From Bacillus marasmi (lineage in GTDB: Bacteria > Bacillota > Bacilli > Bacillales > Cytobacillaceae): a stretch of 64,000 nucleotides of DNA. Location: the NCBI RefSeq assembly GCF_902168435.1, contig NZ_LR656175.1, positions 91,077 through 155,076 of the forward strand, in the 5' to 3' direction. Positions 1 to 8,862 of the stretch are shown in pieces. The translations under genes were made by a program, and so were the position numbers. The notes below the pieces were generated by a model that was not told where the DNA came from, did not search any database, and saw nothing but the letters and a program-made list of their open reading frames with translations. Each line of letters begins with the position of its first letter. Positions within the stretch are counted from its first letter, which is position 1.

Positions 1-1262
1 GTGAGGTCAGACCCCGATTTCACTTGGTTTGAGATGATTGGTGGGTCTGACTAAAAAAATAGAGGGAGAATTTCCTGTTATTCTAGGAAATACCCTTATT
101 TCCCTAATAATAGAGGGAGTTTTTCCGCTTATATTATTAAAATCATTAGTTTTTGCCTTATTTTGAGGGGTTAAGCGGAATTTCTCCGCTTATTTCTGCT
201 TCTCTACCCACTTTTATAAACATTAAGCGGAATTTCTCCGCTTATTTAGTATCAGTTTAGGGGTCAGACCCCACAATTTCTTTTAGTGCACATATCCTTG
301 TTACGAGGCTCATCTTAAGAAGATAGAACTTGGCTTGAAACGATTGGTGAGGTCAGACCCCGATTTCACTTGGTTTGAGATGATTGGTGGGTCTGACTAA
401 AAAAATAGAGGGAGAATTTCCTGTTATTCTAGGAAATACCCTTATTTCCCTAATAATAGAGGGAGTTTTTCCGCTTATATTATTAAAATCATTAGTTTTT
501 GCCTTATTTTGAGGGGTTAAGCGGAATTTCTCCGCTTATTTCTGCTTCTTTACCCACTTTTATAAACATTAAGCGGAATTTCGCCGCTTATTTAGTATCA
601 GTTTAGGGGTCAGACCCCACAATTTCTTTTAGTGCACATATCCTTGTTACGAGGCTCATCTTAAGAAGATAGAACTTGGCTTGAAATGATTGGTGAGGTC
701 AGACCCCGATTTCACTTGGTTTGAGATGATTGGTGGGTCTGACTAAAAAAATAGAGGGAGAATTTCCTGTTATTCTAGGAAATACCCTTATTTCCCTAAT
801 AATAGAGGGAGTTTTTCCGCTTATATTATTAAAATCATTAGTTTTTGCCTTATTTTGAGGGATTAAGCGGAATTTCTCCGCTTATTTCTGCTTCTTTACC
901 CACTTTTATAAACATTAAGGGGAATTTCTCCGCTTATTGAGTATCAGTTTAGGGGTCAGACCCCAACATTTCTTTTAGAGCACATATCCTCGTTACGCGA
1001 CTCATCTTAAGAAGATAGAACTTGGCTTGAAATGATTGGTGAGGTCAGACCCCGTCAGACCCCACAAGTTTATTTTGAGCACATATCCTCGTTACGCGAC
1101 TCATCTTAAGAAGTTTGGACTTGGTTTGAGATGATTAGTGAGGTCAGACCCCGTCAGACCCTACAAGTTTATTTAGAGCACATTCCTTTGCTATGCAACT
1201 CATCTTTAGAAGGTAGAACTTGGTTTGAGATGATTAGTGAGGTCAGACCCCGTCAGACCCCC
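1..1262. repeat. Tandem repeat: three 346-bp units then two 99-bp units
   Basis: Three near-identical 346-bp units start at 1, 347 and 693. Two shorter 99-bp units start at 1039 and 1138, and a fragment starts at 1237. Each long unit holds the palindrome GGGGTCAGACCCC and four self-complementary elements of the TAAGCGGAATTTCTCCGCTTA type, starting about 60, 111, 172 and 224 in the first unit. The 99-bp units look like long units that lost the central 247 bp. Copies differ by only a few bases, so amplification looks recent. I see no credible gene in the block; it ends 3 bp after the thiF stop codon on the opposite strand, and the left end of the array lies outside the window. Confidence 0.95.
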
Positions 1263-1265
1263 CAC

Positions 1266-2273
1266 TTAACTTATGATTCTATTATAGATTGACCGTGCGC
1301 GGACTGGGTCGTTGGTGCCGTGGATGATGGCGCGACCATCACGGAACAAGACAATTCGATGGCCTTCATACTTGAAGGACAGTAAATAGGTGTTCGCGAT
1401 GACCTCATCGCTGATGCCGACCACTGCTTGCGCCAATAGCTCCAACGATGGCACCTTCGCTCCTCCAGGACGGAGCTGCACTGCGTCACGACCGCATAAC
1501 ACATCCGTTTTGGTGCTATTTTCAAAAGACAAATATGGGAAGGTAGCAGCCTCGCCACAAGTTGGGCAGCTACTCTGCTTTAATTTTTCAATATTAATCT
1601 TCGAGCTTTCGCCCCTCCAAATGTCAAATGAATTTAAAACCGGCGGGACTTCACAGCCAGTTAATAGTTGAAATACCCTTGTCACCTGAAACGATGCCAC
1701 GACTGAAACAATCGGGCTGATCACCCCAACTGTATCACAGGTCATCCCTTGTGTTGGAAGGTTGTCCATCAAGCAATGCAGGCACGGAGTTACACCAGGC
1801 TGTACTGTAAAAGAAAGCCCATAACTGCCCACGCATGCCCCAAATACAAATGGAATGCCAAACTTCACCGCAGCATCATTAACAATTAGCCGCGTTTCAA
1901 AGTTATCGGTTGCATCGACAATAACTGATTTACCAGCAACGAGCTCTTCAATATTTTGACTATTCACATCAGAGACAATCGCTTCAATCGTAATTTCACT
2001 ATTAATCTGCGAAAGCCGCATTTTTGCAGCGACTGCTTTTGGTAAAGTTTCAGACGCATCACTCTCAGTATAGAGCTGTTGGCGCTGCAGATTGCTCCAT
2101 TCAACATAATCACGATCAACAATCGTCAAATTCCCAACACCAGCGCGAGCGAGCATTTCAGCACTAGATGACCCAAGTGCACCAGCACCAACAACCAAAA
2201 CATGCGCATCATGCAATTTTGCTTGATTGTCACGTCCTAAAAATAATTCCTGTTTTTTGTAGCGCTCAATCAA
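1266..2273 (-). CDS. thiF: ThiF-type sulfur-carrier adenylyltransferase (E1-like)
   Basis: Activates the C-terminal glycine of ThiS by adenylation so that it can accept sulfur for thiazole synthesis. The 335-residue protein has the nucleotide motif GAGALG at about 29-34, [12 protein letters not shown] at about 54-65, zinc ligands as CxxC at 164/167 and 236/239, and a cysteine in GMTCD (about 179). A C-terminal region of about 80 residues (from VLCGRD) is shared with the second paralogue at 7791-8858. The start is TTG, overlapping the thiG stop in TTGA, which indicates translational coupling. It is the last gene of the thi operon. MoeB-like activity is possible, but the operon context favours ThiF. 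Confidence 0.9.
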   Translation of the reverse strand: MIERYKKQELFLGRDNQAKLHDAHVLVVGAGALGSSSAEMLARAGVGNLTIVDRDYVEWSNLQRQQLYTESDASETLPKAVAAKMRLSQINSEITIEAIVSDVNSQNIEELVAGKSVIVDATDNFETRLIVNDAAVKFGIPFVFGACVGSYGLSFTVQPGVTPCLHCLMDNLPTQGMTCDTVGVISPIVSVVASFQVTRVFQLLTGCEVPPVLNSFDIWRGESSKINIEKLKQSSCPTCGEAATFPYLSFENSTKTDVLCGRDAVQLRPGGAKVPSLELLAQAVVGISDEVIANTYLLSFKYEGHRIVLFRDGRAIIHGTNDPVRARSIYNRIIS

Positions 2274-3037
2274 GATGTCACCATTCCTGTCAGTGGGCTG
2301 CTGGCAACAGCGTAGTTTTTCTCAGGGATTCGTCCAGCTTCAAAACCGAGACGACCAGCTTCAATCGCCATTTTCATCGCCAAGGCCATTTTGACCGGAT
2401 CATTCGCGCCAGAAACGGCAGTATTTAACAGCACTCCATCAGCGCCAAGCTCCATTGCATAGGCAGCATCTTTAGGAGAGCCAATCCCAGCATCAACAAT
2501 AACCGGAACAGAGGATTGCTCGATGATAAATTTAAGGTTTAATGGATTCAAAATTCCTCGACCTGAGCCAATAGGTGAGGCACCAGGCATAATGGCATGA
2601 ACGCCAAGCTCACAAAGGCGACGAGCCAACACAACGTCATCAGAAGTATAAGGTAGGACGATGAATCCTTCTGCTAACAGCATTTCCGACGCTTTTAAGG
2701 TCTCAACCGGGTCTGGTAGCAATGACTTATCGCAACCGATTACCTCAACCTTAATCATATCGCATAAGCCAGACGCTTTAGCCAATCTGGCAATCCGAAC
2801 CGCTTCTTCAGCCGTTTTTGCTCCAGCTGTATTCGGGAGCAGCTTATATTTCTGCAAATCTAGCTGTTCGAGAAAATTAGGCTGTGAAGCTTCAAAAATA
2901 TTCATTCTGCGCACTGCAAAGGTGAGGATTTCCGCCTCAGACACTTCCACTGCCTGCTTTTGAATTTCAAAAGATGGATACTTACCTGTGCCCAATAGTA
3001 ATCTAGATTTAAAAGTTTGATTTCCGATTTTCAACAT
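2270..3037 (-). CDS. thiG: Thiazole synthase ThiG
   Basis: Condenses deoxyxylulose phosphate, dehydroglycine and ThiS thiocarboxylate into the thiazole phosphate moiety. The protein is 255 residues when started at the ATG at 3035-3037, which lies 9 bp after GGAGG and matches the usual MLxIG N-terminus. The ATG at 3043 lies only 3 bp after it. The Schiff-base lysine is K96 in DMIKVEVIG, and the phosphate-binding end has [10 protein letters not shown] and [12 protein letters not shown]. The protein is nearly full-length conserved relative to Bacillus ThiG. It sits between thiS and thiF and shares overlapping ends with thiF. Confidence 0.97.
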   Translation of the reverse strand: MLKIGNQTFKSRLLLGTGKYPSFEIQKQAVEVSEAEILTFAVRRMNIFEASQPNFLEQLDLQKYKLLPNTAGAKTAEEAVRIARLAKASGLCDMIKVEVIGCDKSLLPDPVETLKASEMLLAEGFIVLPYTSDDVVLARRLCELGVHAIMPGASPIGSGRGILNPLNLKFIIEQSSVPVIVDAGIGSPKDAAYAMELGADGVLLNTAVSGANDPVKMALAMKMAIEAGRLGFEAGRIPEKNYAVASSPLTGMVTS

Positions 3038-3039
3038 GT

Positions 3040-3261
3040 TCATCCGCCTCCAACAAAATGGATAATTTCAATAACATCACCAGCGACAACTGGTGTGTGT
3101 TTATAGTTTTCTTTTACAGTGATGTCCTTGTTCACTTCAACTACGACAATGCGATTTTCCAACTCATAAAACTTTAGCAAATCCCAAACAGACTCAACAT
3201 CTTCAGGCAGTTCAACAATTTCCCCATTAAGCTGCACCTTTTTTATAAGAACAGTCATCAT
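3040..3261 (-). CDS. thiS: Sulfur carrier protein ThiS
   Basis: Small ubiquitin-like sulfur carrier of 73 residues ending in HFVGGG; the terminal Gly-Gly is adenylated by ThiF and converted to a thiocarboxylate. It carries the beta-grasp pattern with conserved [10 protein letters not shown] and GDVIEIIHF. Two adjacent ATG codons (3261 and 3258) follow AGGGGAGT, so the start is uncertain by one codon. Its end touches the thiG start region, giving a coupled thiS-thiG pair. Confidence 0.95.
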   Translation of the reverse strand: MMTVLIKKVQLNGEIVELPEDVESVWDLLKFYELENRIVVVEVNKDITVKENYKHTPVVAGDVIEIIHFVGGG

Positions 3262-3269
3262 ACTCCCCC

Positions 3270-4379
3270 TTAAATTAGTACTGGATTGCCCCGGCCAACC
3301 TTGAACGCTTCGACCCAGTTTTGATTAACCGCACGACCAAGCATTAAATCTCGAATCATCATTCCGGTTACAGGTGCAAGGAGGACCCCATTGCGAGAAT
3401 GGCCCGTTGCAAAGAAAATCCCATCTTGCTCAGGGTGCTGGCCGATAAATGGCTTTGTGTCAAATGTTTGTGGACGTAAGCCTGCCCAAGCAGATTCTAT
3501 TTTCATCTTCGCTACGTCAGGGAACATCGTTTTAGCCTTCGCAATAATCTTTTCAATATTGGCCACCGTCGGATAATCGCTCCAATCATGAGCTGTCATC
3601 GTCGAGCCGACAACAAAGCTGCCATCACGTCGTGGGACGATATAGCTGCCATTATGGAAAATGGTGTGTTTTAGTGTTACCTGGTCGCTAGAAAGCGAGA
3701 GGATTTCACCTTTTATCGGAAAAAGCTCGTGGCTTAAGCCTGCCTCTTTAAATAACGTACTGCTCCAAACCCCATTTGCGACAACGACCTTTTGTGCTGT
3801 GAAGGCGCCTTGCGTAGTTTTCACCTCATAGCCGCTGCCACTTTGACTAAGCGCTACAACACTAGTATTCTCAAAAATTGTTCCGCCTAGAGCTTGAACA
3901 CCCTTACACATTGCCCGTGAAGCTTGAGCTGGCATAATATTGACGTCATCCTCGATGTAAGCTGCCCCGATAATGTTTTCAGCGACACCTGGCAACGCCC
4001 GCTTCACCTCGGCTGCCTCAACCCACTTCATTGTTTCTAATGCCAATGCACCAGCGAGCTCTTGCTTTTCAGTTTCAGAATAGGCTAGCTTGAAAATACC
4101 ACCAGCCTTCATGTCAAAATCAAGCCCGGTCAAGCTTTGCACTTCAGCTTGGAGTATATGATAGGCCTGCTGGCTCTCTCTGGCGAACGGATAAAAAAGC
4201 TCAAGGTCATCAGCTTCAGAATGGGCACCAAGCATTCCTGCTGCTGCACCAGTTGCTTTGCTGCCGATTGCACCTGCTTCAAATAAAGCGACATTCATGT
4301 TCTCCTTGGCCAAGTTAAAGGCGACACTCGAACCGATAATTCCCCCACCGATTACAACTACATCAAATACTGTCTTCAT
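3270..4379 (-). CDS. thiO: Glycine oxidase ThiO
   Basis: FAD enzyme that oxidises glycine to the imine (dehydroglycine) used by ThiG. The 369-residue protein starts at the ATG at 4377-4379, preceded by GGAGGTAACGAA. An N-terminal Rossmann motif VVIGGGIIGSS lies at about 8-18, and the C-terminal FAD contact GHSRNGVLLAPVTG near 325-340. The DAO family fold is evident over the full length (AHSEADD, WAGLRPQT). It lies 4 bp after tenI, in the same order as the B. subtilis tenI-thiO-thiS-thiG-thiF operon. Confidence 0.95.
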   Translation of the reverse strand: MKTVFDVVVIGGGIIGSSVAFNLAKENMNVALFEAGAIGSKATGAAAGMLGAHSEADDLELFYPFARESQQAYHILQAEVQSLTGLDFDMKAGGIFKLAYSETEKQELAGALALETMKWVEAAEVKRALPGVAENIIGAAYIEDDVNIMPAQASRAMCKGVQALGGTIFENTSVVALSQSGSGYEVKTTQGAFTAQKVVVANGVWSSTLFKEAGLSHELFPIKGEILSLSSDQVTLKHTIFHNGSYIVPRRDGSFVVGSTMTAHDWSDYPTVANIEKIIAKAKTMFPDVAKMKIESAWAGLRPQTFDTKPFIGQHPEQDGIFFATGHSRNGVLLAPVTGMMIRDLMLGRAVNQNWVEAFKVGRGNPVLI

Positions 4380-4383
4380 TTCG

Positions 4384-4980
4384 TTACCTCCATTTATCAT
4401 AAAAGTTCCTTGCATCCTTAACTGGATCCTTTGCGGCAAAAATCCCTGACATCATCGCGATTCCTTTTGCACCAGCAGCACTAACCAGCCCTACGTTTTC
4501 TTGGGTGATGCCGCCAATTCCATAGACTGGAATCTTGAGTGTTTGTGCTATCTCTGATAGAAGTTTGAGCCCATTTGCCGGCTTACCAGGCTTACACGTT
4601 GTTTCATAGCAATTTCCGTAAAGGACGTAATCAGCCCCCGCTTGCTCGACCATCTGTGCTTCCTCTAATGAATGAACTGAACACCCTACTGTTAATTGCG
4701 GAAATGCTTGCTTTACTAATTGAACAGGAAGACCATGACCAGGCAAATGAACGTTATTGATGCCAAACAGCAGTGCTAAATCCAAGCGATCATTGAGAAC
4801 GATTTTTCGAAAATCAACATTGGCTTGCTGCAAAAACGTTAAAAGTGTAGCGATTTCTCCAGCAGTTTTGCTTTTCTCGCGTATATGGATGTAATCAACG
4901 TAGCTTTGTATACTTGCAATCATTTTTGCCAGTTCGGGAACTGGATACTGGTCGTTCGTCACAGCAAGGATTTTCATCAT
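4384..4980 (-). CDS. tenI: TenI-family thiazole tautomerase
   Basis: ThiE-fold protein of 198 residues. TenI aromatises the ThiG product to the carboxy thiazole phosphate. The sequence matches TenI rather than thiamine phosphate synthase in having YIHIREKSKTA, CSVHSLEEA, IGGITQENV and IAMMSGIF. The position held by the catalytic histidine of B. subtilis TenI (FGHVFET) reads YGNCYET here, so histidine is replaced by asparagine. tenA, which precedes tenI in B. subtilis, is absent. First gene after the TPP riboswitch; AAAGGAG lies 10 bp before ATG-ATG. Confidence 0.88.
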   Translation of the reverse strand: MMKILAVTNDQYPVPELAKMIASIQSYVDYIHIREKSKTAGEIATLLTFLQQANVDFRKIVLNDRLDLALLFGINNVHLPGHGLPVQLVKQAFPQLTVGCSVHSLEEAQMVEQAGADYVLYGNCYETTCKPGKPANGLKLLSEIAQTLKIPVYGIGGITQENVGLVSAAGAKGIAMMSGIFAAKDPVKDARNFYDKWR

Positions 4981-5008
4981 CAGTTCACTTCTCCTTTAAA
5001 TACAAAAA

Positions 5009-5037
5009 AACCACTCTCCTAAATAGGAAAGTGGTTG
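5009..5037 (-). terminator. Riboswitch-controlled terminator of the thi operon
   Basis: Read on the minus strand, AACCACTTTCCTA-TTTAGGAGAGTGGTT is followed directly by a T run, between the TPP aptamer and tenI. Its left arm, CCACTTTCC, is complementary to the GGGAAGTGG end of the aptamer. This is the layout expected for a ligand-controlled terminator/antiterminator switch. Confidence 0.85.
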
Positions 5038-5082
5038 GATTCTTCAATTGCACGTCAAAAAGACGCGCATAAAAGTATGCGC

Positions 5083-5173
5083 CACTTCCCTACGCAGGTA
5101 CGAACCTGTTCAGGTTTTGAGGGTTTAAAAGTAACTACTTTATTCTCAGCCCTTATCAAGGGATCCCCTAGTG
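5083..5173 (-). promoter_or_regulatory. TPP riboswitch (thi box)
   Basis: On the minus strand the conserved thi-box parts are in order: CTAGGGGATCCC (P1/P2 start), GGGCTGAGA, ACCCTC, AACCTGAACAGGTT, and the closing GCGTAGGGAAGTGG. CTGAGA and the final GCGTAGGGAAGTGG are diagnostic. A further hairpin (5065-5082) and the terminator at 5009-5037 follow before tenI, so thiamine pyrophosphate should stop transcription of the operon. Confidence 0.95.
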
Positions 5174-5181
5174 TTATTTAG

Positions 5182-5247
5182 AAAAGCGGAAGGCGCTAAG
5201 CTTATCGGCTTGTGACCTCGAGCCGATGGCGCCTGGAGCTAGACATT
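5182..5247 (+). repeat. Short copy of the dispersed 120-nt hairpin element
   Basis: This is a 66-bp deletion form of the dispersed element described at 22078-22573. It begins GAAAAGCGGAAGGCGC and ends GGCGCCTGGAGCTAGACA, lacking the middle arm. The outer stem GGCGC/GCGCC and the inner TCGGC/GCCGA pair are kept. About 220 bp of AT-rich DNA without a recognised feature follow before gerQ. Confidence 0.8.
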
Positions 5248-5474
5248 TTTCAATTCAAATAAAATCAAGGCTAATTATAGCACAAATCAAAATTGTCGCA
5301 ATAATCAATTTCAAATTAATTTTTACAATGCACCTGAAAAAGGGGCAATCACTCGGCTTAAGTCCTATTCGTGAGTTTATGTAAACATTTGCTCAATCAT
5401 AATTTTCCAATTAACTCATATTATTTAATTAGTGATTTTGTTTTTTAAAAATGGGGTTCAAGGAGGGAAATTAA

Positions 5475-5984
5475 TTGAGCTATTCAAATCCATATTCGGA
5501 TTACAGAGCATATCCGCAAGGTTACAATCCATATGCAACAACCGGAGGACAAATGCCGGGCTTTCAGGGACAAATGCCAAGCTTTGGTGCCCAAGGAGCA
5601 TTTCCACCAACACCAACAGGAAGTTTGCCGCAGGCTGGTTTTCAGCAGCAAATGCAGCAACAACAGCAGGCTCCTGTTTCACAGATTCCAGGTATGCTCC
5701 CGATAGAAGAATCTTACATTGAGAATATTTTCCGACTTAATAAAGGAAAGCTCGCAACAGTCTATGCGACATTTGAAAATAACACCCAGTGGAACGCCAA
5801 GGTGTTCAAGGGTATAATCGAGGCAGCTGGGCGTGATCATCTTATCCTTTCCGACCCGCAAACTGGGCAACGGATTTTGCTTCCAATGGTTTACTTCGAC
5901 TATGCGACCTTTGATGAAGAGCTTGAATATGAATATCCATTTGGAGCTGCTCCACAGCAGCTGGCCACTTATCCTCCACGATAA
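5475..5984 (+). CDS. gerQ: Spore coat protein GerQ
   Basis: Spore coat protein needed for localising the cortex lytic enzyme CwlJ; cross-linked by transglutaminase Tgl in B. subtilis. The protein is 169 residues. Residues 1-70 are low complexity, rich in Tyr, Gly, Pro and Gln (an MQQQQQ run near 55), and the conserved domain follows (PIEESYIENIFRLNKGK, VFKGIIEAAGRDHLIL, YDYATFDEELEYEYPF region). The start is TTG 8 bp after AGGAGGGAAA. The neighbouring ywdK and ywdI homologues repeat the B. subtilis ywd arrangement. Confidence 0.93.
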   Translation: MSYSNPYSDYRAYPQGYNPYATTGGQMPGFQGQMPSFGAQGAFPPTPTGSLPQAGFQQQMQQQQQAPVSQIPGMLPIEESYIENIFRLNKGKLATVYATFENNTQWNAKVFKGIIEAAGRDHLILSDPQTGQRILLPMVYFDYATFDEELEYEYPFGAAPQQLATYPPR

Positions 5985-5987
5985 TAA

Positions 5988-6024
5988 TAAAACTCCGCAG
6001 GTTTCAATACCCGCGGAGTTTTGT
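5988..6024. terminator. Bidirectional terminator between gerQ and ywdK
   Basis: AAAACTCCGC and GCGGAGTTTT arms enclose a short loop and are flanked by A and T runs on both sides. The two genes converge here. Confidence 0.9.
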
Positions 6025-6030
6025 TTTATT

Positions 6031-6414
6031 TTATAAATGCTTGACTGCTGCAACGATAATTAATACCCAAGCAGCTAGAAAAGCCACGCCCCCAAACGGC
6101 GTAATCGCTCCAAGTACACTGATTTTCGTTAACGCCAATACAAATAGGCTACCAGAAAATAGGATAATACCTGTCAGCATTAACCAACCAGATGTTGTGA
6201 CAAGTGAGGTTTGTGGCAGCTTAGCTGCAAGAATTCCCACTATAAGCAAGCCCAACGCATGATACATTTGATATTGACAGCCAGTGTTCCAAATATCGAT
6301 GTAATACTGGTCTAGCTTTCCCTTTAAGGCATGTGCCCCAAATGCCCCTAAGGCAACTGATAAAAAGGCATTGATTGCCCCTAAAATAATAAATACTTTC
6401 ACTTTCTTCCCCAT
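6031..6414 (-). CDS. ywdK: DUF423 membrane protein (YwdK family)
   Basis: Small integral membrane protein, 127 residues with about four transmembrane helices (near 7-25, 48-65, 75-95 and 100-125). The DUF423 signatures GAFGAHALKGKL and ITPFGGVAFLAAW are present. Function is unknown in the family. The ATG at 6414 directly abuts AAGAGG. A GTG at 6400-6402, preceded by GGGGAAGAAA and giving the N-terminus VKVFIILGAIN like its homologues, may be the real start. Confidence 0.85.
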   Translation of the reverse strand: MGKKVKVFIILGAINAFLSVALGAFGAHALKGKLDQYYIDIWNTGCQYQMYHALGLLIVGILAAKLPQTSLVTTSGWLMLTGIILFSGSLFVLALTKISVLGAITPFGGVAFLAAWVLIIVAAVKHL

Positions 6415-6540
6415 CCTCTTTATTAATTAAGAGCTAATTGCTAGCTCCTGCTCCCCTTGATATTAGTTCAGTTTTCCATTTTTTGTAATAATGATTAAAA
6501 GCCATATAAGTGACCTTTTTTCAGATCTTTTTTAAAAATA

Positions 6541-7060
6541 GGGCACGTAGATTCGCTATACGTTACCTTTTCTCATGCTTTTTTCAATATTCGGGTACGT
6601 AGATTCGCTCTAGGTTACCTTTTCTCATGCTTTTTTCAATATTCGGGTACGTAGATTCGCTCTAGGTTACCTTTTCTCATGCTTTTTTCAATAATCGGGC
6701 ACGTAGATTCGCTCTATGTTACCTTTTCTCATGCTTTTTTCAATATTGGGGCACGTAGAACCTCTCTATGTTCCCTTTTCTAATGCTTTTTTCAATATTC
6801 GGGCACGTAGAACCTCTCTATGTTCCCTTTTCTAATGCTTTTTCCAATATTCGGGCACGTAGAATCGCTCTAGGTTACCTTTTCTCATGCTTTTTTCAAT
6901 ATTCAGGTACGTAGATTCGCTCTAGGTTACCTTTTCTCATGCTTTTTTCAATAATCGGGCACGTAGAACCTCTCTACGTTACCTTTTCTCATGCTTTTTT
7001 CAATATTGGGGCACGTAGTACCGATCTATGTGGCCTTTTCTCTAGACCCCTTCAAAAATT
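6541..7060. repeat. Ten-unit tandem array with exact 52-bp period
   Basis: Units start at 6541, 6593, 6645, 6697, 6749, 6801, 6853, 6905, 6957 and 7009, always 52 bp apart with no insertion or deletion. Each holds a hairpin; in the ninth it is perfect (ACGTAGA-acctc-TCTACGT). Then comes a conserved TTTTCTCATGCTTTTTTCAA stretch. Units differ mainly in the hairpin loop and right arm. The array lies between the start of ywdK and the end of ywdI; no gene is seen in it. Confidence 0.97.
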
Positions 7061-7082
7061 GGACACTAGAACCCATCCCTAT

Positions 7083-7361
7083 TTAAAAATCAAACAAAGA
7101 ATCACCATTGGCATCATCCTCGCTGTCGAGCTGACGACCTTGCGACTGCCTCATAGGCTGTGGCTGAACTGGACGCAACTGTGAACCAACTATATTGTTT
7201 GGCGCAGTTGAACTCGCAATCCCTGGTTCCTCCAAAACTAACTCGCATAACGTCTTAATGGCTCGAACTCTTTCTCGTATATTCGCTTCTGAGGAAGTTG
7301 ATTGCGCTTTCTGGATTTCCTCTTCCATTTTTTGAAGCAACCGACTTAGCGGGATATTCAT
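7083..7361 (-). CDS. ywdI: YwdI family protein
   Basis: 92-residue protein of unknown function. It has an N-terminal helical part with MNIPLSRLLQKMEEEI and IRERVRAIKTLCELVL, and an acidic end (DSEDDANGDSLFDF). It resembles the small YwdI proteins encoded beside ywdK and gerQ in Bacillus, and neighbourhood is the main support. No membrane segment. A hydrophobic-helix plus acidic-tail design suggests a protein-protein interaction role, which is inference. Confidence 0.75.
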   Translation of the reverse strand: MNIPLSRLLQKMEEEIQKAQSTSSEANIRERVRAIKTLCELVLEEPGIASSTAPNNIVGSQLRPVQPQPMRQSQGRQLDSEDDANGDSLFDF

Positions 7362-7527
7362 AGTTTCTTCACCTCAAGCGTATTTTTGTGGATCGTTTGT
7401 CAGGTTTCGTCGGAATCTGTTAAAAATACTGCCTCTATCATACCCGATTTCTCAAAAAAGTTCCTAATAGTTAGCTTGAACAAAAAACACTTATCGTTTT
7501 GAGCTCTTTTGAAGTTCGCTGTGTTTG

Positions 7528-7718
7528 AAAATAACGGGAAGAATTCCGCTTAATTTTAAAAACATCATTAATTCCCTCAAAATAAGTGGAGTTTTTCCGC
7601 TTATTTGATCCAAATCACCGGATTTTTTCATATTTTGAGCATTTAAGCGGAATTTCTCCGCTTATTTCAGCTATTTTTGCTCCTCCAAGATACATTAAGG
7701 GGAATTTCTCCGCTTATG
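7528..7718. repeat. Four-unit AAGCGG-type palindrome module
   Basis: Four self-complementary units start near 7531, 7581, 7644 and 7696, spaced 50, 63 and 52 bp. The last two are TAAGCGGAATTTCTCCGCTTA-like. The same four-unit layout recurs inside the repeats at 1-1038 and at 63650-63840. The rest of 7362-7754 holds nothing else I recognise. Confidence 0.88.
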
Positions 7719-7754
7719 AAATCTCATACCTAATCCAACTTTCCTCCAAACGCT

Positions 7755-7786
7755 AAAAAACCCGTATCTATTGTAAGATACGAGTT
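7755..7786 (-). terminator. Terminator of the fdh-mo operon
   Basis: On the minus strand, AACTCGTATCTTACAATAGATACGGGTT followed by TTTTT lies 5 bp after the moeB stop. It closes the 12-kb operon that begins with fdhD. Confidence 0.9.
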
Positions 7787-7790
7787 CACA

Positions 7791-8858
7791 TTAGCCAAGT
7801 AGGCGTTGGTATATTGATTTAGCTTGGTTTAAGTCTTTTGTACCGTGAATCAAAGCTCGGCCGTCAGCGAAAATGACCATCCTTGTTCCTTCATATTCGA
7901 CTGAAAGCAAGTAAGGATTCGCTTTAACTTCATAGCCTAATGAATCGAGGCTAGAGGCTAAAACATTTAAATCGAGTCCACCTTCTTGTTTTGGCGGGCG
8001 AATCTGAACTGTATCGCGACCACATAAGACCGTCGATTTCGTCATGTTATCAACATCGAGATATGGATAGGTTGGCGCCTCTCCGCATGACAAACAGCCA
8101 GGATCCTTTGCTTTTGACATTTTCATTGTTGAATATTGATTTCTCCATAGATCGAAGCTAACAAAGCCTGATCGCACTGCCTCCCAATCCTCAACGAGAA
8201 TTTTCAAGGCCTCCGCAGCTTGATGAGCAATGACCATACCAACGGCTGGGGCAATAATCCCCCCTGTATCACAGGTCATCCCTTGAATCGGAACGGTCTT
8301 TAATAAACAGTTTAAGCAAGGAGTTACCCCAGGGATAATCGTAAAGCTCATTCCAAAACTGCCAACACAAGCACCGTAAATCCAAGGAATCTGGTATTTT
8401 TGCGAGATATCATTCAGCATCATTCTTGTTTCGAAATTATCAGTTGCATCAAGTATTAAATCTATCGGCCAACCCGAACCTGAATACGAACCTGCAGCCG
8501 AACCCGCACCAGCCCCGACAAGCTCCTCCATTAATTCCGGTGTAGCATCAGCAATTAATGCCGTAATCTCGACCGCCGAATTAATGGCCTTTAGACGCTT
8601 TTCGGCTGCTGCAGCCTTTGGCAATTTTTCAAGTACATCCTCTTCTGTATATAGCTGCTGACGCTGGAGATTGCTCGCTTCGACATAATCGCGATCGACG
8701 ATTGTCAACCGACCTACACCAGCTCGTGTCATCATTTCGGCACTGCCCGATCCGAGCGCACCTGCGCCAATAATTAGCACATGCTTATCGCGAATTTTAC
8801 TTTGCCCGATCGAACCAATCGGAGGAAATAACACCTGTCTTGAATAGCGCTCGCTCAT
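7791..8858 (-). CDS. moeB: MoeB-type molybdopterin synthase adenylyltransferase
   Basis: E1-like enzyme that adenylates the C-terminus of MoaD. 355 residues: nucleotide motif GAGALGSGSAEM near 31-42, RDYVEASNLQRQ, zinc CxxC pairs in TPCLNC and GCLSC, and the C-terminal domain from VLCGRD shared with ThiF at 1266-2273. A glycine/serine/alanine-rich insert (GAGAGSAAGSYSGSG) near 113-128 is absent from the paralogue. It lies 4 bp after moaD and is the last gene of the operon. Role assigned from position; cross-reaction with ThiS cannot be excluded. Confidence 0.88.
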   Translation of the reverse strand: MSERYSRQVLFPPIGSIGQSKIRDKHVLIIGAGALGSGSAEMMTRAGVGRLTIVDRDYVEASNLQRQQLYTEEDVLEKLPKAAAAEKRLKAINSAVEITALIADATPELMEELVGAGAGSAAGSYSGSGWPIDLILDATDNFETRMMLNDISQKYQIPWIYGACVGSFGMSFTIIPGVTPCLNCLLKTVPIQGMTCDTGGIIAPAVGMVIAHQAAEALKILVEDWEAVRSGFVSFDLWRNQYSTMKMSKAKDPGCLSCGEAPTYPYLDVDNMTKSTVLCGRDTVQIRPPKQEGGLDLNVLASSLDSLGYEVKANPYLLSVEYEGTRMVIFADGRALIHGTKDLNQAKSIYQRLLG

Positions 8859-8862
8859 CCGC

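Noticed and set aside
6541-7060. CRISPR array
   Set aside because: There are no unique spacers: the whole 52-bp unit is repeated with scattered substitutions, and no cas gene is near. The same holds for 40304-40675.
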